A DNA stretch of 32,649 nucleotides from Gammaproteobacteria bacterium RIFOXYD12_FULL_61_37 (GTDB lineage Bacteria > Pseudomonadota > Gammaproteobacteria > Chromatiales > Chromatiaceae). A program made the position numbers and the translations under genes. The notes under the pieces are model-generated. The model searched no databases. It was not told where the DNA came from and worked only from the letters and a program-made list of their open reading frames with translations. The first letter of the stretch is position 1. Every line of letters begins with the position of its first letter. This document shows positions 23,609 to 31,138 of the stretch, one piece after another. The DNA lies in the NCBI GenBank assembly GCA_001801995.1, contig MGZB01000030.1, positions 1 through 32,649 of the forward strand, read 5' to 3'.

Positions 23609-24459
23609 GGGCACCCCTCCACGGGCAGGGGGAACGCCTCCATCGCCAGCGGCGGCCGGCCCAGGAAACGGGTCAGGGGGGCCGCGTCAGCGGTGCTGCC
23701 CTGTTGCAGCATGCGCAGGTTATCGGGGTGGAGCATGGGGACCAGGAACCGGCCGAGCCGCGCCGAGGCCATGACCAGGGGGAGGGGAACCGGCAGCACG
23801 GGGGCCGGCCCCTTGCCCTGGGAGCGCCGCAGCCATTGCAGCCAATCGGCGAAGGTCAGCGGATGCGCCCCGACCACATCCAGGGTCTGCCGCGCCGGGA
23901 TATCCGGTTGCAGACAGCGCAGGACCGTGGCCACCAGGTCGCTCAGATGCACCGGCTGGACCCACTGACGGCCGTCGCCCACCAGCGGGATCAGCGGCAA
24001 GGCGGCCAAACCCCGGAACAGGTCCGTGCTCTTGCCGCCCGGCCCGTAGACCAGCGAAGGCCGCAGCACGAACCAATCCAGCGACAGGCCCCGCAGCACC
24101 TCGTCGGCGGCTCGCTTGGTCAACTGATAGGGGGTGAAGGCCCGCTCGTCCGCCCCCAGGGCAGAGATCTGGACGACCCGTTTGACCTCCGCCCGTTCGC
24201 AAGCCCGGAAGAGGGCCGCCGGCGCCCGGTGGTGCAGGGTCTCGAAGGACTGGCCCCGCGTCTCGGCGATGATGCCCACGGCGTTGATGACCGCCTCCAC
24301 ACCGTTGAGCCGGGGGAGCCAGTCCTCGGGCCGGAGCATCCGGTTGAAATCGACGCCCAGGCGGCGGGAGACGCCCTGGACCTCGTGCCCCGCCTCCCGC
24401 AGGGCGGTCAGGATATGGCCGCCGATGAAGCCGGTGGCGCCGGTGAGCAGGATACGCAT
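23605..24459 (-). CDS. NAD(P)-binding SDR-family protein (NDUFA9-like atypical SDR)
   Basis: 284 residues. A Rossmann dinucleotide motif GATGFIGG is at 7-14 and the adenine-pocket region SRRLGVDF follows. The extended-SDR tyrosine/lysine region reads TPYQLTKRAADEVL, giving YxxxK with Tyr and Lys intact, and FVLRPSLVYGPGG is typical of the complex I NDUFA9-like and related SDR groups. The substrate is unknown. A strong ribosome site (GGAGGGGAAGG) precedes the ATG. First gene of the three-gene operon, transcribed from the palindrome-containing spacer downstream of the AraC regulator. Confidence 0.85.
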   Translation of the reverse strand: MRILLTGATGFIGGHILTALREAGHEVQGVSRRLGVDFNRMLRPEDWLPRLNGVEAVINAVGIIAETRGQSFETLHHRAPAALFRACERAEVKRVVQISALGADERAFTPYQLTKRAADEVLRGLSLDWFVLRPSLVYGPGGKSTDLFRGLAALPLIPLVGDGRQWVQPVHLSDLVATVLRCLQPDIPARQTLDVVGAHPLTFADWLQWLRRSQGKGPAPVLPVPLPLVMASARLGRFLVPMLHPDNLRMLQQGSTADAAPLTRFLGRPPLAMEAFPLPVEGCP

Positions 24460-24518
24460 GACCTTCCCCTCCGTTTGTGTCGATGGGGATGAATCTAGCC
24501 CCGGATCGGAAAGAAGAC

Positions 24519-24572
24519 CTCCGGATTGATCGATCCGGAGATGATTTTTGCTCCGGAACGATCATTCCGGAG
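24519..24572. promoter_or_regulatory. Two tandem 22-bp palindromes, likely operators
   Basis: Site 1 (24519-24540) is CTCCGGAT-N6-ATCCGGAG and site 2 (24551-24572) is CTCCGGAA-N6-TTCCGGAG, each with a perfect 8-bp arm. Their centres are 32 bp apart, about three helical turns. They precede the SDR gene, and site 2 overlaps the end of the AraC-type gene. Binding by that regulator is an inference. The hairpins could also be formed in RNA, but no T-run follows on the transcribed strand. Confidence 0.6.
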
Positions 24573-25578
24573 CGGTGCGGGCGGCGATCCGGCGGAATTG
24601 CCCCGGTGTCATGCCGGTGATCTCACGGAAGGCCTCGTAAAAATTGGACTGGGAGGTAAAGCCGCAGCTCAGGCCGACCGCCAGGACCGAGGCGGAGGGC
24701 TCCGCCCGCAGCATCGCCTGGGCAGCGGCCACCCGGTATTCGCGGATGTAGCGGGAAAACCCCTTGCCCATCCGGGAGTTGATCAGCTCCGAGAGCTGGT
24801 GGACCGAGATCCCCATACGCCCCGCCAGTCCGGGCAGATCCAGATCCGGGTTCAGATAGAGCCGCTCCTGGGCCATCAGGCGCTCCAACTGGTCCAGGAG
24901 CGCGCCACAGTCAAGATTGGTCAGGGTGGAAACGGCATAGGTCTCGCGGGCAGCCTCCACGACCTCGGTGGAGATCCGCGGGGCGTAGCCCAGGAGCAGA
25001 TCGGCCAGCAACAGGGCACAACCGATGGCGATGGCATAGAGGCTGAAGAAGAGCCGCTCCGGCACCAGGGGCAAGGCCAGCCCCAGGGCCAGCACCACCA
25101 GGGCGACGAAAAACAGGCCGGCGATCAACAGCAGCTCCAGCCGGAAACGGCGGCGTTGGGCCCGCAGGGCATGGATGCTCCTCCCCAACCAGAGTAGATA
25201 GAGGGAACCCAGCGCAAAGGAGAAAGGCAGAGCGGCGCGGTGAGGCAGGAAAGGGGCCAGAAGGGGGGGCAAGAGATGAAGCCATTGGAGGGGGTGGCCC
25301 TGGGGCCGCGCGCGGAGCAGGGGGTTGCTGAAAAGATAGAAAGCGGGCGCCACGGTAAAAAGGAGCAGGGAATAGAGGGGACCCTGGATCAACCCGCCCC
25401 CCTGCCGCAGGTAGGTGAAATGGATCAGTTGCAACCCGGCGAGGCTCAACAGGAGTATCACGCCCATGGCGCGGGAAACTGAGGTTCCACCGGCATTCTC
25501 GGCCTGGAGATGCGTCATGGCCAGGACCGGCGCGGCAAACACCGAATAGCCAATCAAGAGAAACGCCAGGGACTGCAT
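24562..25578 (-). CDS. Membrane-anchored AraC-family transcriptional regulator
   Basis: 338 residues. The N-terminal 210 or so hold about seven hydrophobic segments (for example FLLIGYSVFAAPVLAM and LLLIAGLFFVALVVLALGLA), a 7TM-type sensor. The C-terminal DNA-binding domain has the two helix-turn-helices of AraC proteins: LAGRMGISVHQLSELINSRM and the signature SVLAVGLSCGFTSQSNFYEAFREITGMTPGQFR. This architecture senses a membrane or envelope signal and acts on DNA from the membrane. It is on the same strand and directly upstream of the SDR-DUF2269-DUF4166 genes, with two palindromes between, so it is the probable regulator of that operon. Confidence 0.88.
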   Translation of the reverse strand: MQSLAFLLIGYSVFAAPVLAMTHLQAENAGGTSVSRAMGVILLLSLAGLQLIHFTYLRQGGGLIQGPLYSLLLFTVAPAFYLFSNPLLRARPQGHPLQWLHLLPPLLAPFLPHRAALPFSFALGSLYLLWLGRSIHALRAQRRRFRLELLLIAGLFFVALVVLALGLALPLVPERLFFSLYAIAIGCALLLADLLLGYAPRISTEVVEAARETYAVSTLTNLDCGALLDQLERLMAQERLYLNPDLDLPGLAGRMGISVHQLSELINSRMGKGFSRYIREYRVAAAQAMLRAEPSASVLAVGLSCGFTSQSNFYEAFREITGMTPGQFRRIAARTAPE

Positions 25579-25628
25579 GGATGGTCAACCTCACTCTTAC
25601 CGGAAATCTGTGCGTGGTGCGAAGTACA

Positions 25629-25703
25629 TAGGATGGGTTGAGGCACGAGACCCATCAAGGGGCCGCGACCTTTTCGATGGGTCTAGTTCCTCGACCCATC
25701 CTA
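25629..25703. repeat. Palindromic TAGGATGGGTTGAGGCACGA-type repeat, copy 1
   Basis: The left arm starts TAGGATGGGTTGAGGCACGA and ends CCCATC. The right arm is its near reverse complement, starting GATGGGTC and ending CGACCCATCCTA, with a 19-base loop. A second copy of the same family, with GCGGT replacing GGGTT, lies at 32553-32620. Confidence 0.75.
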
Positions 25704-25758
25704 CAGTTTTCATCCTCTGGGGTGGTGGGTCGCCTCGCCCATGGAGTGTGAAGGCTAG

Positions 25759-25889
25759 ATCGCCGACGATTTCGATGAGCCGATCGACGAACTGTTTGAC
25801 TGCCTGAAAGGCCGTGGCGCATGAGGCTGCTGTTGCTGACGAGCGACGCCAGATTGGCCCGTTACGGATCGACTGTGCGCATGGTTTGA
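25759..25889 (+). pseudogene. Phd/VapB-PIN toxin-antitoxin remnant
   Basis: The first frame (25759-25824) encodes only an antitoxin C-terminus, IADDFDEPIDELFDCLKGRG, preceded by a stop. It overlaps by ATGA a 22-residue frame, MRLLLLTSDARLARYGSTVR followed by MV. The latter looks like the first residues of a PIN-domain toxin (MRLLLDT in intact relatives) fused to its last 17 (LTSDARLARYGSTV is a typical PIN C-terminus). The toxin interior, about 100 residues, and most of the antitoxin are deleted. Non-functional scar. Confidence 0.6.
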
Positions 25890-26076
25890 GAGACTGTTTC
25901 AGGACCCAAGGGAATGAAGGGGCTGTGAGGCGATCCTAACCCGGATATTTCATTAATTCGCCGCGCCCTCGCTTGTCGTGGATCATTAGATTCCAGTCCC
26001 CCGGCACCCCATCCCTCGAAAACGGTCTAGCATGAAGGTATTTGGAGTTCCGGGATCGTTCGAGGGAGATAGAGTC

Positions 26077-28059
26077 ATGTCGAAAAATATCGTTCTGCTT
26101 TCCGATGGCACCGGCCAGCGTGGCGGCGCCGGATACGAAACCAACGTCTGGCGGCTGTTTCAGACCCTAAAGGAGGACGACCAGCGCCAGCTGGTGTGCT
26201 ACGACGATGGCGTGGGGTCGCAACGCTTCAATATCAGCAAGGTGCTCGGCGGCGCCACGGGCATGGGCCAGGCGACCAACGTGCGGGAGCTTTATACCTT
26301 CCTCGCGCGCCATTGGAGCCCCGGCGACAGGGTCTACATGTTCGGCTTCAGCCGGGGGGCCTTCACCGTCCGGCTCCTGGCGGACATGGTCGCCCGTTGC
26401 GGCCTGCTGGACCTGGGCAAGATCGAATCCGAACAGGGGCTGTACCGTTTGGCCAAGGCGGCCTACTGCGCCTGCCAGTCGAGCTATTACAAGCCCGCCA
26501 TCGCCCGGCGCTTCAAGGATCGCTTTTCCCGCGACCTGGACGTGCCCATCCATTTCCTTGGCGTATGGGACACGGTCGGCGCCATCGGCATCCCCTTCGC
26601 CGAGGTACGCTACGCGGTGCATAACCTCATGGACTACGGATTCCGGGGCGACACCCTGAATCCCAGCGTCGCACGCGCCTGCCAGGCACTTTCCATCGAC
26701 GACTGCCGCAAGACCTTTCACCCCCTGCTGTGGGACGAGCGCCTGGGACGGGACAGGGAGCGAATCCGCCAGGTCTGGTTCGCCGGTGTACATTCCAATG
26801 TGGGAGGGGGTTACCCCAAGCGGCAGATGGCCCTGGTGTCGCTCGCCTGGATGATCGAGCAGGTCAGGGCATGGGACGCCGAGCAGGTCGCAGCCCCCAG
26901 CGACCGGCTCTCTTTTCACCAGAGCGAGATCGAACGGATCGATCGGGAACGGAATGTCCATGGTCATCTTTATGATTCGCGCCAGATCTTTCGCTACCAG
27001 CCCAGAGAACTGGAGCGGATGCGGCGGGATTACACCAACGAAGGCGTCAAGCTGCACGAGAGCGTCTTCTCACGGATCAGGCAGGTCACCGACCTCTACT
27101 CGCCCCACAACCTGGGCGTCCACAGCGAGTCTCCCCTCCTGCGCGGCCCCGATGGAAAGACCCTCGTCACCGCCCGCTGGCGCAAGGCCATGGCCGCCGC
27201 CCGGCGGGTCAGCCTGTTGCAGCAGGGGATTTACTACGCCATGGCTGCCGCCACCCTTGCCGCACTTTGCGTACTCATTCCCTGGCCCGGACTATCCCTG
27301 GGGTTCTGGGCGGTCCTTGCCTCTTTCGGGGGCCTTGCCCTGGGTTTGTCGAAGCTGCGCCGGTGGCAAACCAACATCGCCAGCGCGGGCTGGGCGACAC
27401 TGTTCCCGGACGGCCGGGCACCCGGAGACGCCTTTATCGACCGGTTGGCCGGGAACCCCATCCTGAAACTCGCCAAGAAGTTCGAATCCTCTGCCGTTCC
27501 CGCCATTCTAAGCGGCAGTGTGACCCTGGGTATGTTCGTGGCCGTTTTTGCCCTTTCCCCCCTCATCCATTTCGGACGCAAATTCCACCACTGGTGGATC
27601 TTCAGCCACATTGACCGCAGGGAGCTGGAAGTTCCCAGGAAACTGGCGCCCGCCACGGAAGAAGAGATCCTTTTCCAGACCAACATGCATCGCATGAGGA
27701 CCGGCCTGCTGCTGGAGGGGGGAAGACGCTATGAGATCCAGGTCGAGGAGTTCCAGGGCTGGCGCGACAAAGACTACCCGGCCGACCCCAACGGCCTGCG
27801 GCGTCAATTGCCTGCCTTCATGCGCAAGGCAGCCCGCTTCACCTGCCTGCCGGGGGAGCGGATCTTCTGCCTGCTCGCCACCATCGGTGACTCACACCCC
27901 ATCAAGATCGGCATGGGCACCACCCTCACCGCCGACCGGACCGGCGAACTCAGCCTCTTCGTCAACGATGTCGCCATCGATCTGCCGGTCTTCAGGGAAC
28001 TTTTCTACATCAACAACCGAGGCGTGGCCCGGATCAAAGTCAGATACGGTGACACTTAA
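26077..28059 (+). CDS. DUF2235 family alpha/beta hydrolase with membrane segments
   Basis: 660 residues from the ATG with GGGAG upstream; the frame is open from 26032. The hydrolase core starts MSKNIVLLSDGTG, with the nucleophile elbow GFSRG (Ser92), VWDTVGAIGIP (probable catalytic Asp) and GVHSNVGGGY (catalytic His region). DUF2235 includes T6SS Tle1-type phospholipases and many uncharacterised proteins. Two hydrophobic stretches (about residues 383-423 and 471-495) suggest membrane attachment, and a beta-rich C-terminal domain follows. No VgrG, Hcp or immunity gene is adjacent, so a T6SS role is not supported. The last residues (RYGDT) and the stop are encoded within a palindromic repeat. 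Confidence 0.82.
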   Translation: MSKNIVLLSDGTGQRGGAGYETNVWRLFQTLKEDDQRQLVCYDDGVGSQRFNISKVLGGATGMGQATNVRELYTFLARHWSPGDRVYMFGFSRGAFTVRLLADMVARCGLLDLGKIESEQGLYRLAKAAYCACQSSYYKPAIARRFKDRFSRDLDVPIHFLGVWDTVGAIGIPFAEVRYAVHNLMDYGFRGDTLNPSVARACQALSIDDCRKTFHPLLWDERLGRDRERIRQVWFAGVHSNVGGGYPKRQMALVSLAWMIEQVRAWDAEQVAAPSDRLSFHQSEIERIDRERNVHGHLYDSRQIFRYQPRELERMRRDYTNEGVKLHESVFSRIRQVTDLYSPHNLGVHSESPLLRGPDGKTLVTARWRKAMAAARRVSLLQQGIYYAMAAATLAALCVLIPWPGLSLGFWAVLASFGGLALGLSKLRRWQTNIASAGWATLFPDGRAPGDAFIDRLAGNPILKLAKKFESSAVPAILSGSVTLGMFVAVFALSPLIHFGRKFHHWWIFSHIDRRELEVPRKLAPATEEEILFQTNMHRMRTGLLLEGGRRYEIQVEEFQGWRDKDYPADPNGLRRQLPAFMRKAARFTCLPGERIFCLLATIGDSHPIKIGMGTTLTADRTGELSLFVNDVAIDLPVFRELFYINNRGVARIKVRYGDT

Positions 28060-28105
28060 CTAAATCCACATTTTTAATTAAATGTATTTAGTAAAGTGTC
28101 GCCGT
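28046..28105. repeat. Palindromic element A (terminal repeat ACGGTGACACTTAACTAAAT)
   Basis: Two 20-bp arms, 28046-28065 and 28086-28105, are reverse complements with two mismatches. The 20-base interior is itself palindromic (ACATTT ... AAATGT), so the whole 60 bases can form one long hairpin. It contains the DUF2235 stop codon and could end that transcript. Related arms occur at 29859-29878 and 32412-32431. Confidence 0.8.
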
Positions 28106-28171
28106 AATTTTTCTTCACGTAACGCAAACGGAAGCTTCTCTTAACAGGATATTTTCGATATAAAGGAAAGC

Positions 28172-28459
28172 ATGTTTGCCATTACAGAAGCAGAAGCAAG
28201 CGCCCTCTCGGCCCTCGGAAACCGGCTGAGGCGACGCCGCTTGGCCCTGGGCGAGACCCAGTCCCGCGCGGCGGCACGTCTTGGCGTCTCGCTGCCCACA
28301 TACCGGAAGCTCGAATACGGCGATTCCAGCGCGCAGATCGGGGCCTGGATGCGCGCCCTGCGTCTCTTTGGCTCCCTGGACGAACTGGATGCCTTGTTCC
28401 CCGAGTCGCTCTTTGATGAGGCCGCGGAACGGCAGCGCGCCCCGCGACGAAAGCCATGA
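28172..28459 (+). CDS. hipB: HipB-like XRE antitoxin
   Basis: 95 residues with a Cro/C1-type helix-turn-helix: LGNRLRRRRLALGETQSRAAARLGVS gives the first two helices and SLPTYRKLEYGDSSAQIGAWMRALRL the rest. In HipBA systems HipB dimers bind the operon promoter and neutralise the HipA kinase. RBS AAGGAAA is well placed. It overlaps hipA by four bases (ATGA at 28456-28459), the standard coupled arrangement. The tail is basic (RQRAPRRKP). Confidence 0.88.
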   Translation: MFAITEAEASALSALGNRLRRRRLALGETQSRAAARLGVSLPTYRKLEYGDSSAQIGAWMRALRLFGSLDELDALFPESLFDEAAERQRAPRRKP

Positions 28460-29676
28460 TCCATCTCCACGTCTGGTTGCGTTTGCCAGAGGGGGACGTG
28501 TTCCGGGCCGGCGAGATCCGGGTGGCGGACCCGGACCCCCGGCGTGGCGGTCGCCTCCGGGGAGAATTCCGCTACGATCCGGACTATCTCAGTCATCCGG
28601 ACGCCTTTGCGCTGGACCCTTTTCACCTCCCCCTGAACGACCGGATCTTTTCCGCCAACCGGCCCCAGTCCGGCATCCATGGCATCTTCGAGGATTCCCT
28701 GCCTGACGACTGGGGACGCCATTTGCTGATAAGACGGTTCCGGCTCGGCAGAAACGATCAATCCCCCCCTCGGCTGCTGGCCTTGTTGGGGACCGGTTGT
28801 CTCGGCGCGCTGGCCTACACAACCACCCCAGCCCCCCCGAAATTCCCGCCCAGCCCCGTTTCCGCCGATCTGGAAACCCTGATTGCCGCCGCCGGGCGTT
28901 ATGACGACAACCCCGGCGAGCTGACGGACGACACGCTGGCCCTGCTGTTCCGGGCGGCAAGCTCTCCCGGCGGCGCCCGCCCGAAGGTCATCATCGCGCA
29001 TCAGGGGGTGAATTGGATCGCCAAGCTTCGCTCCAGCCGAGACCCGGTCGATATGGTGCGCGTGGAGGCAGCCTCTTTGGTCCTGGCCAGGAAGGCCGGA
29101 TTGGAGGTGCCGGAGTTCAGGGTAGAGACAATGGGCAAGCGCTCCGCACTCCTGATCCGGCGCTTCGACATGGCGCCCGAGGGTGGCCGGTTCCACACCG
29201 CCAGCATGCAGACACTCGCCGGGGTCGAAGGCTACTACCGGTTCGGCTACAGCGACATGGCCGATATCCTGCGCCAAATCGCCAGCCAGCCGGAGCGCGA
29301 TCTGCCGCGGCTCTTCCGGCAGGCGGTCTTCAACCTTTTCCTGGGCAACACGGACGACCACTTGAAGAATTTCGCCCTGCTGCGTGACCAGGCGGGGTGG
29401 CGCCTGACCCCGGCGTTCGACCTGATCCCCGACGTACCCCTGCGGGGCGAACACGTCCTGGACATCGGATTGGCCGGAAACCACCCCAGCAAGGCCGGCA
29501 TCGAGCAAATGGCGAAGGGCTTTGGGCTCTCGGCGGCGAAAAGGAAACAGATCCTCGCGGATGTCACGGCGGCCTTCCTGGATTGGGAAGGCGTATTCCA
29601 GGATCAGTGCGTGCCTGAAGAAGACTTGATGCGATTGCGCGGGGACATCGAGCGGCGGCGGGCGCTGTTGCGCTGA
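28456..29676 (+). CDS. hipA: HipA-like serine/threonine kinase toxin
   Basis: 406 residues, usual length. The N-terminal HipA_N domain (HVWLRLPEGDVFRAGEI, then IFEDSLPDDWGRHLL) is followed by the kinase: a glycine-rich, Ser-containing loop SPGGARPKVII, the lysine in WIAKLRS, the catalytic loop NTDDHLKNF at 298-306 and the Mg-binding PAFDLIPD. All catalytic residues look intact. E. coli HipA phosphorylates glutamyl-tRNA synthetase and induces persistence; this relative's target could differ. The hipBA pair is bounded by palindromic elements A and B, consistent with its being an inserted module. Confidence 0.92.
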   Translation: MIHLHVWLRLPEGDVFRAGEIRVADPDPRRGGRLRGEFRYDPDYLSHPDAFALDPFHLPLNDRIFSANRPQSGIHGIFEDSLPDDWGRHLLIRRFRLGRNDQSPPRLLALLGTGCLGALAYTTTPAPPKFPPSPVSADLETLIAAAGRYDDNPGELTDDTLALLFRAASSPGGARPKVIIAHQGVNWIAKLRSSRDPVDMVRVEAASLVLARKAGLEVPEFRVETMGKRSALLIRRFDMAPEGGRFHTASMQTLAGVEGYYRFGYSDMADILRQIASQPERDLPRLFRQAVFNLFLGNTDDHLKNFALLRDQAGWRLTPAFDLIPDVPLRGEHVLDIGLAGNHPSKAGIEQMAKGFGLSAAKRKQILADVTAAFLDWEGVFQDQCVPEEDLMRLRGDIERRRALLR

Positions 29677-29695
29677 CCGTGCGATTTTTAGTGCG

Positions 29696-29880
29696 GATAG
29701 GGTGACAGCTTATTCAATGCAACAAGCATATTAATAAATTTAAGGGGGTAGACGGTTAGAGCCTCCTGGCCCAATACGTAGGGGTGCGCCCTCCCGGTTA
29801 TGAATGGTGACCACAATATGTAGGGGGTGGAGGCGCTAACCGACTACCCCTTAAATTTATTTAGTAAACCGTCACCGTAA
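29696..29880. repeat. Palindromic element B (about 180 bp, MITE-like)
   Basis: The right terminus ATTTAGTAAACCGTCACCGT (29859-29878) matches the arms of elements A and C; the left terminus (GGTGACAGCTTATTCAAT from 29701) is a degraded copy. Just inside, AATAAATTTAAGGGGGTAGA at about 29732, continuing for about 34 bases, is the near reverse complement of 29829-29862. No open reading frame lies inside. The size, paired ends and lack of coding fit a non-autonomous element. Confidence 0.7.
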
Positions 29881-30145
29881 TTGCTTGGCGCTACGCGGGT
29901 TGTTGCCTGCCGGAGGGACAAACCCGTCGGCACTCTCCACCTGAAAATTTCGGGGCTCTACACCTTCAAGGTCGGCTTCACCCGTTACCCTTGCACCTCG
30001 CCTGCTTTCCTGCCTACGCATCAAACCGCCCGTTACCGTGCGTTCAGCAAGGCTGGATACTGGGCTCGTGGCTAACGATTACCCAGGTGGGAGTCTCACC
30101 CACTAAAGTTCGCGGCATTGCCAAGCCGCTGCTGGCCCCTTTAAT
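29881..30145 (-). other. Probable 5' portion of a group II intron (no maturase)
   Basis: Read on the minus strand, this stretch resembles domain I of bacterial group II introns: a GCGGC-loop-GCCGC hairpin, then TTTAGTGGGTGAGACTCCCA, CCTGGGTAATCGTTAGCCAC, and further GGTAACGG/GGGTAACGGGTGAAGC motifs, with no coding frame. It begins soon after the GNAT gene, near a CCCC-AATTAAA-GGGG hairpin, and stops abruptly where palindromic element B begins. No reverse transcriptase, domain V or 3' end is present, so it is a truncated remnant. Assignment rests on remembered intron sequence patterns only. Confidence 0.45.
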
Positions 30146-30155
30146 TGGGGCGTCA

Positions 30156-30551
30156 TTAACGCTTCCGCCGAATGACATAGGCGTTGTCTGCCAACGCAAA
30201 ACCGACCTTGGGGTAATAGGCCATCGCACCGGGCGCGGACATCAGGATAAGGGATACCTCTTCTCCAATAATGGACTGGGTGCGTCGAACTAGCTCCCGG
30301 CCGATGCCATGCTTCTGATAGGCGACGTCAACTGCAAGATCGGAGAGGTAACAGCAATAGCTGTAGTCCGTCAGCGCCCGACTTACGCCAATTAAGCGGG
30401 CTCCGTCCCATGCTGAAATGACAACGTTTGCGTTCGCAAACATTTGCGCGATGCGCGGAATATCTTTCGTTGGTCTGCTAATGCCAGATGCCTCGAAGAC
30501 ACGAGCAATTTCGACAGGCTCAAGTGACTGGTTCTCGCGGTACTCAATCAT
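30156..30551 (-). CDS. GNAT family N-acetyltransferase (cassette gene)
   Basis: 131 residues. It has the GNAT acetyl-CoA loop QKHGIGRELVRR at about 79-90 (Q/R-x-x-G-x-G/A), the preceding beta strand CYLSDLAVDVAY, and the C-terminal APGAMAYYPKVGFALADNAYV typical of the fold. It would move an acetyl group to an amine of an unknown acceptor; GNAT genes are among the commonest integron cassette cargoes. It begins 48 bases after attC site 1 on the same strand. Its own downstream attC is not recognisable, probably lost to the intron-like insertion. Confidence 0.82.
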   Translation of the reverse strand: MIEYRENQSLEPVEIARVFEASGISRPTKDIPRIAQMFANANVVISAWDGARLIGVSRALTDYSYCCYLSDLAVDVAYQKHGIGRELVRRTQSIIGEEVSLILMSAPGAMAYYPKVGFALADNAYVIRRKR

Positions 30552-30598
30552 TCAACATTAATTCCATTGTCTAAAGCGTGTGATGTGCCGAGTATGAC

Positions 30599-30666
30599 GC
30601 CCAACGCCAAACCTCAGCGGACCCGCGCGCCTTTGGCGCGGGGGCCGCTGGAGGCGAATGTTAGCT
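30599..30666 (-). other. Integron attC recombination site 1
   Basis: On the minus strand it runs from AGCTAACATTCGCC to TTTGGCGTTGGGC. The ends are an imperfect inverse-core (TAAC plus the ATTCG L-box) and a perfect GTTRRRY core (GTTGGGC). The interior is a long GC stem, CAGCGG...CCGCGCC/GGCGCGCGG...CCGCTG. The 68-bp length and the left-right asymmetry, like aadA-type attC sites, put it on the same strand as the cassette genes. It lies 6 bases after the HEPN-type gene's stop. Confidence 0.8.
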
Positions 30667-30672
30667 GATTGA

Positions 30673-31137
30673 CTATGCCAAGAGCATGATGGAATATCGA
30701 TTAAAATCATTAACTACTGTTGGTATGAATATAGGCGTGGTGAAAGTTCCACCATGACCAATGGTGTTTCGAAGATCGTAGTAACCCTTGATGCTTTGAT
30801 AATGATGGGATCCTTTGTCTACCAATAATGCTACCCTGTTAAGAAAGAACAACTTATCGGAACTTTTGTCATTTGGTAAAATATCCCAAGGTCTCCGCTG
30901 GTTCCAATCGGTAATGTTATCTTGGCATTGTTTAATAAGCTTACTGCTTTCCTCCCTTATATGATCTTCAAATCGCGTAAACATGAAAAGATAGTACGCG
31001 TGATCGTTTAGTTCTCGTTTTCTTGCAAATCCCCTCTCTTGATTCGAATCAAAATTATTGCGAGCCTCCAGCTCTTTTTGGGCATAGTGGTTATCGATTT
31101 CTGAATATATTACCTCCAACTCCTCAAAAATGTTCAT
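30673..31137 (-). CDS. HEPN-domain-like protein, putative RNase toxin (cassette gene)
   Basis: 154 residues, AT-rich unlike the host genes. Mostly helical. An early helix FMFTRFEDHIREESSKLI resembles the first conserved helix of HEPN domains, and near the C-terminus YYDLRNTIGHGG supplies the RNxxxH catalytic motif (Arg123, Asn124, His128). HEPN RNases are frequent toxins in toxin-antitoxin and abortive-infection systems. It starts one base after the stop of the preceding gene and shares one cassette with it, so that gene is its likely partner or antitoxin. It could instead be an RNA-binding HEPN protein that is not a toxin; no close named family was recognised. Confidence 0.6.
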   Translation of the reverse strand: MNIFEELEVIYSEIDNHYAQKELEARNNFDSNQERGFARKRELNDHAYYLFMFTRFEDHIREESSKLIKQCQDNITDWNQRRPWDILPNDKSSDKLFFLNRVALLVDKGSHHYQSIKGYYDLRNTIGHGGTFTTPIFIPTVVNDFNRYSIMLLA

Positions 31138-31138
31138 T

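Noticed and set aside
26077-28059. DUF2235 protein considered as a T6SS effector
   Set aside because: The hydrolase motifs fit, but no VgrG, Hcp, PAAR or immunity gene is adjacent, so only the family is reported.
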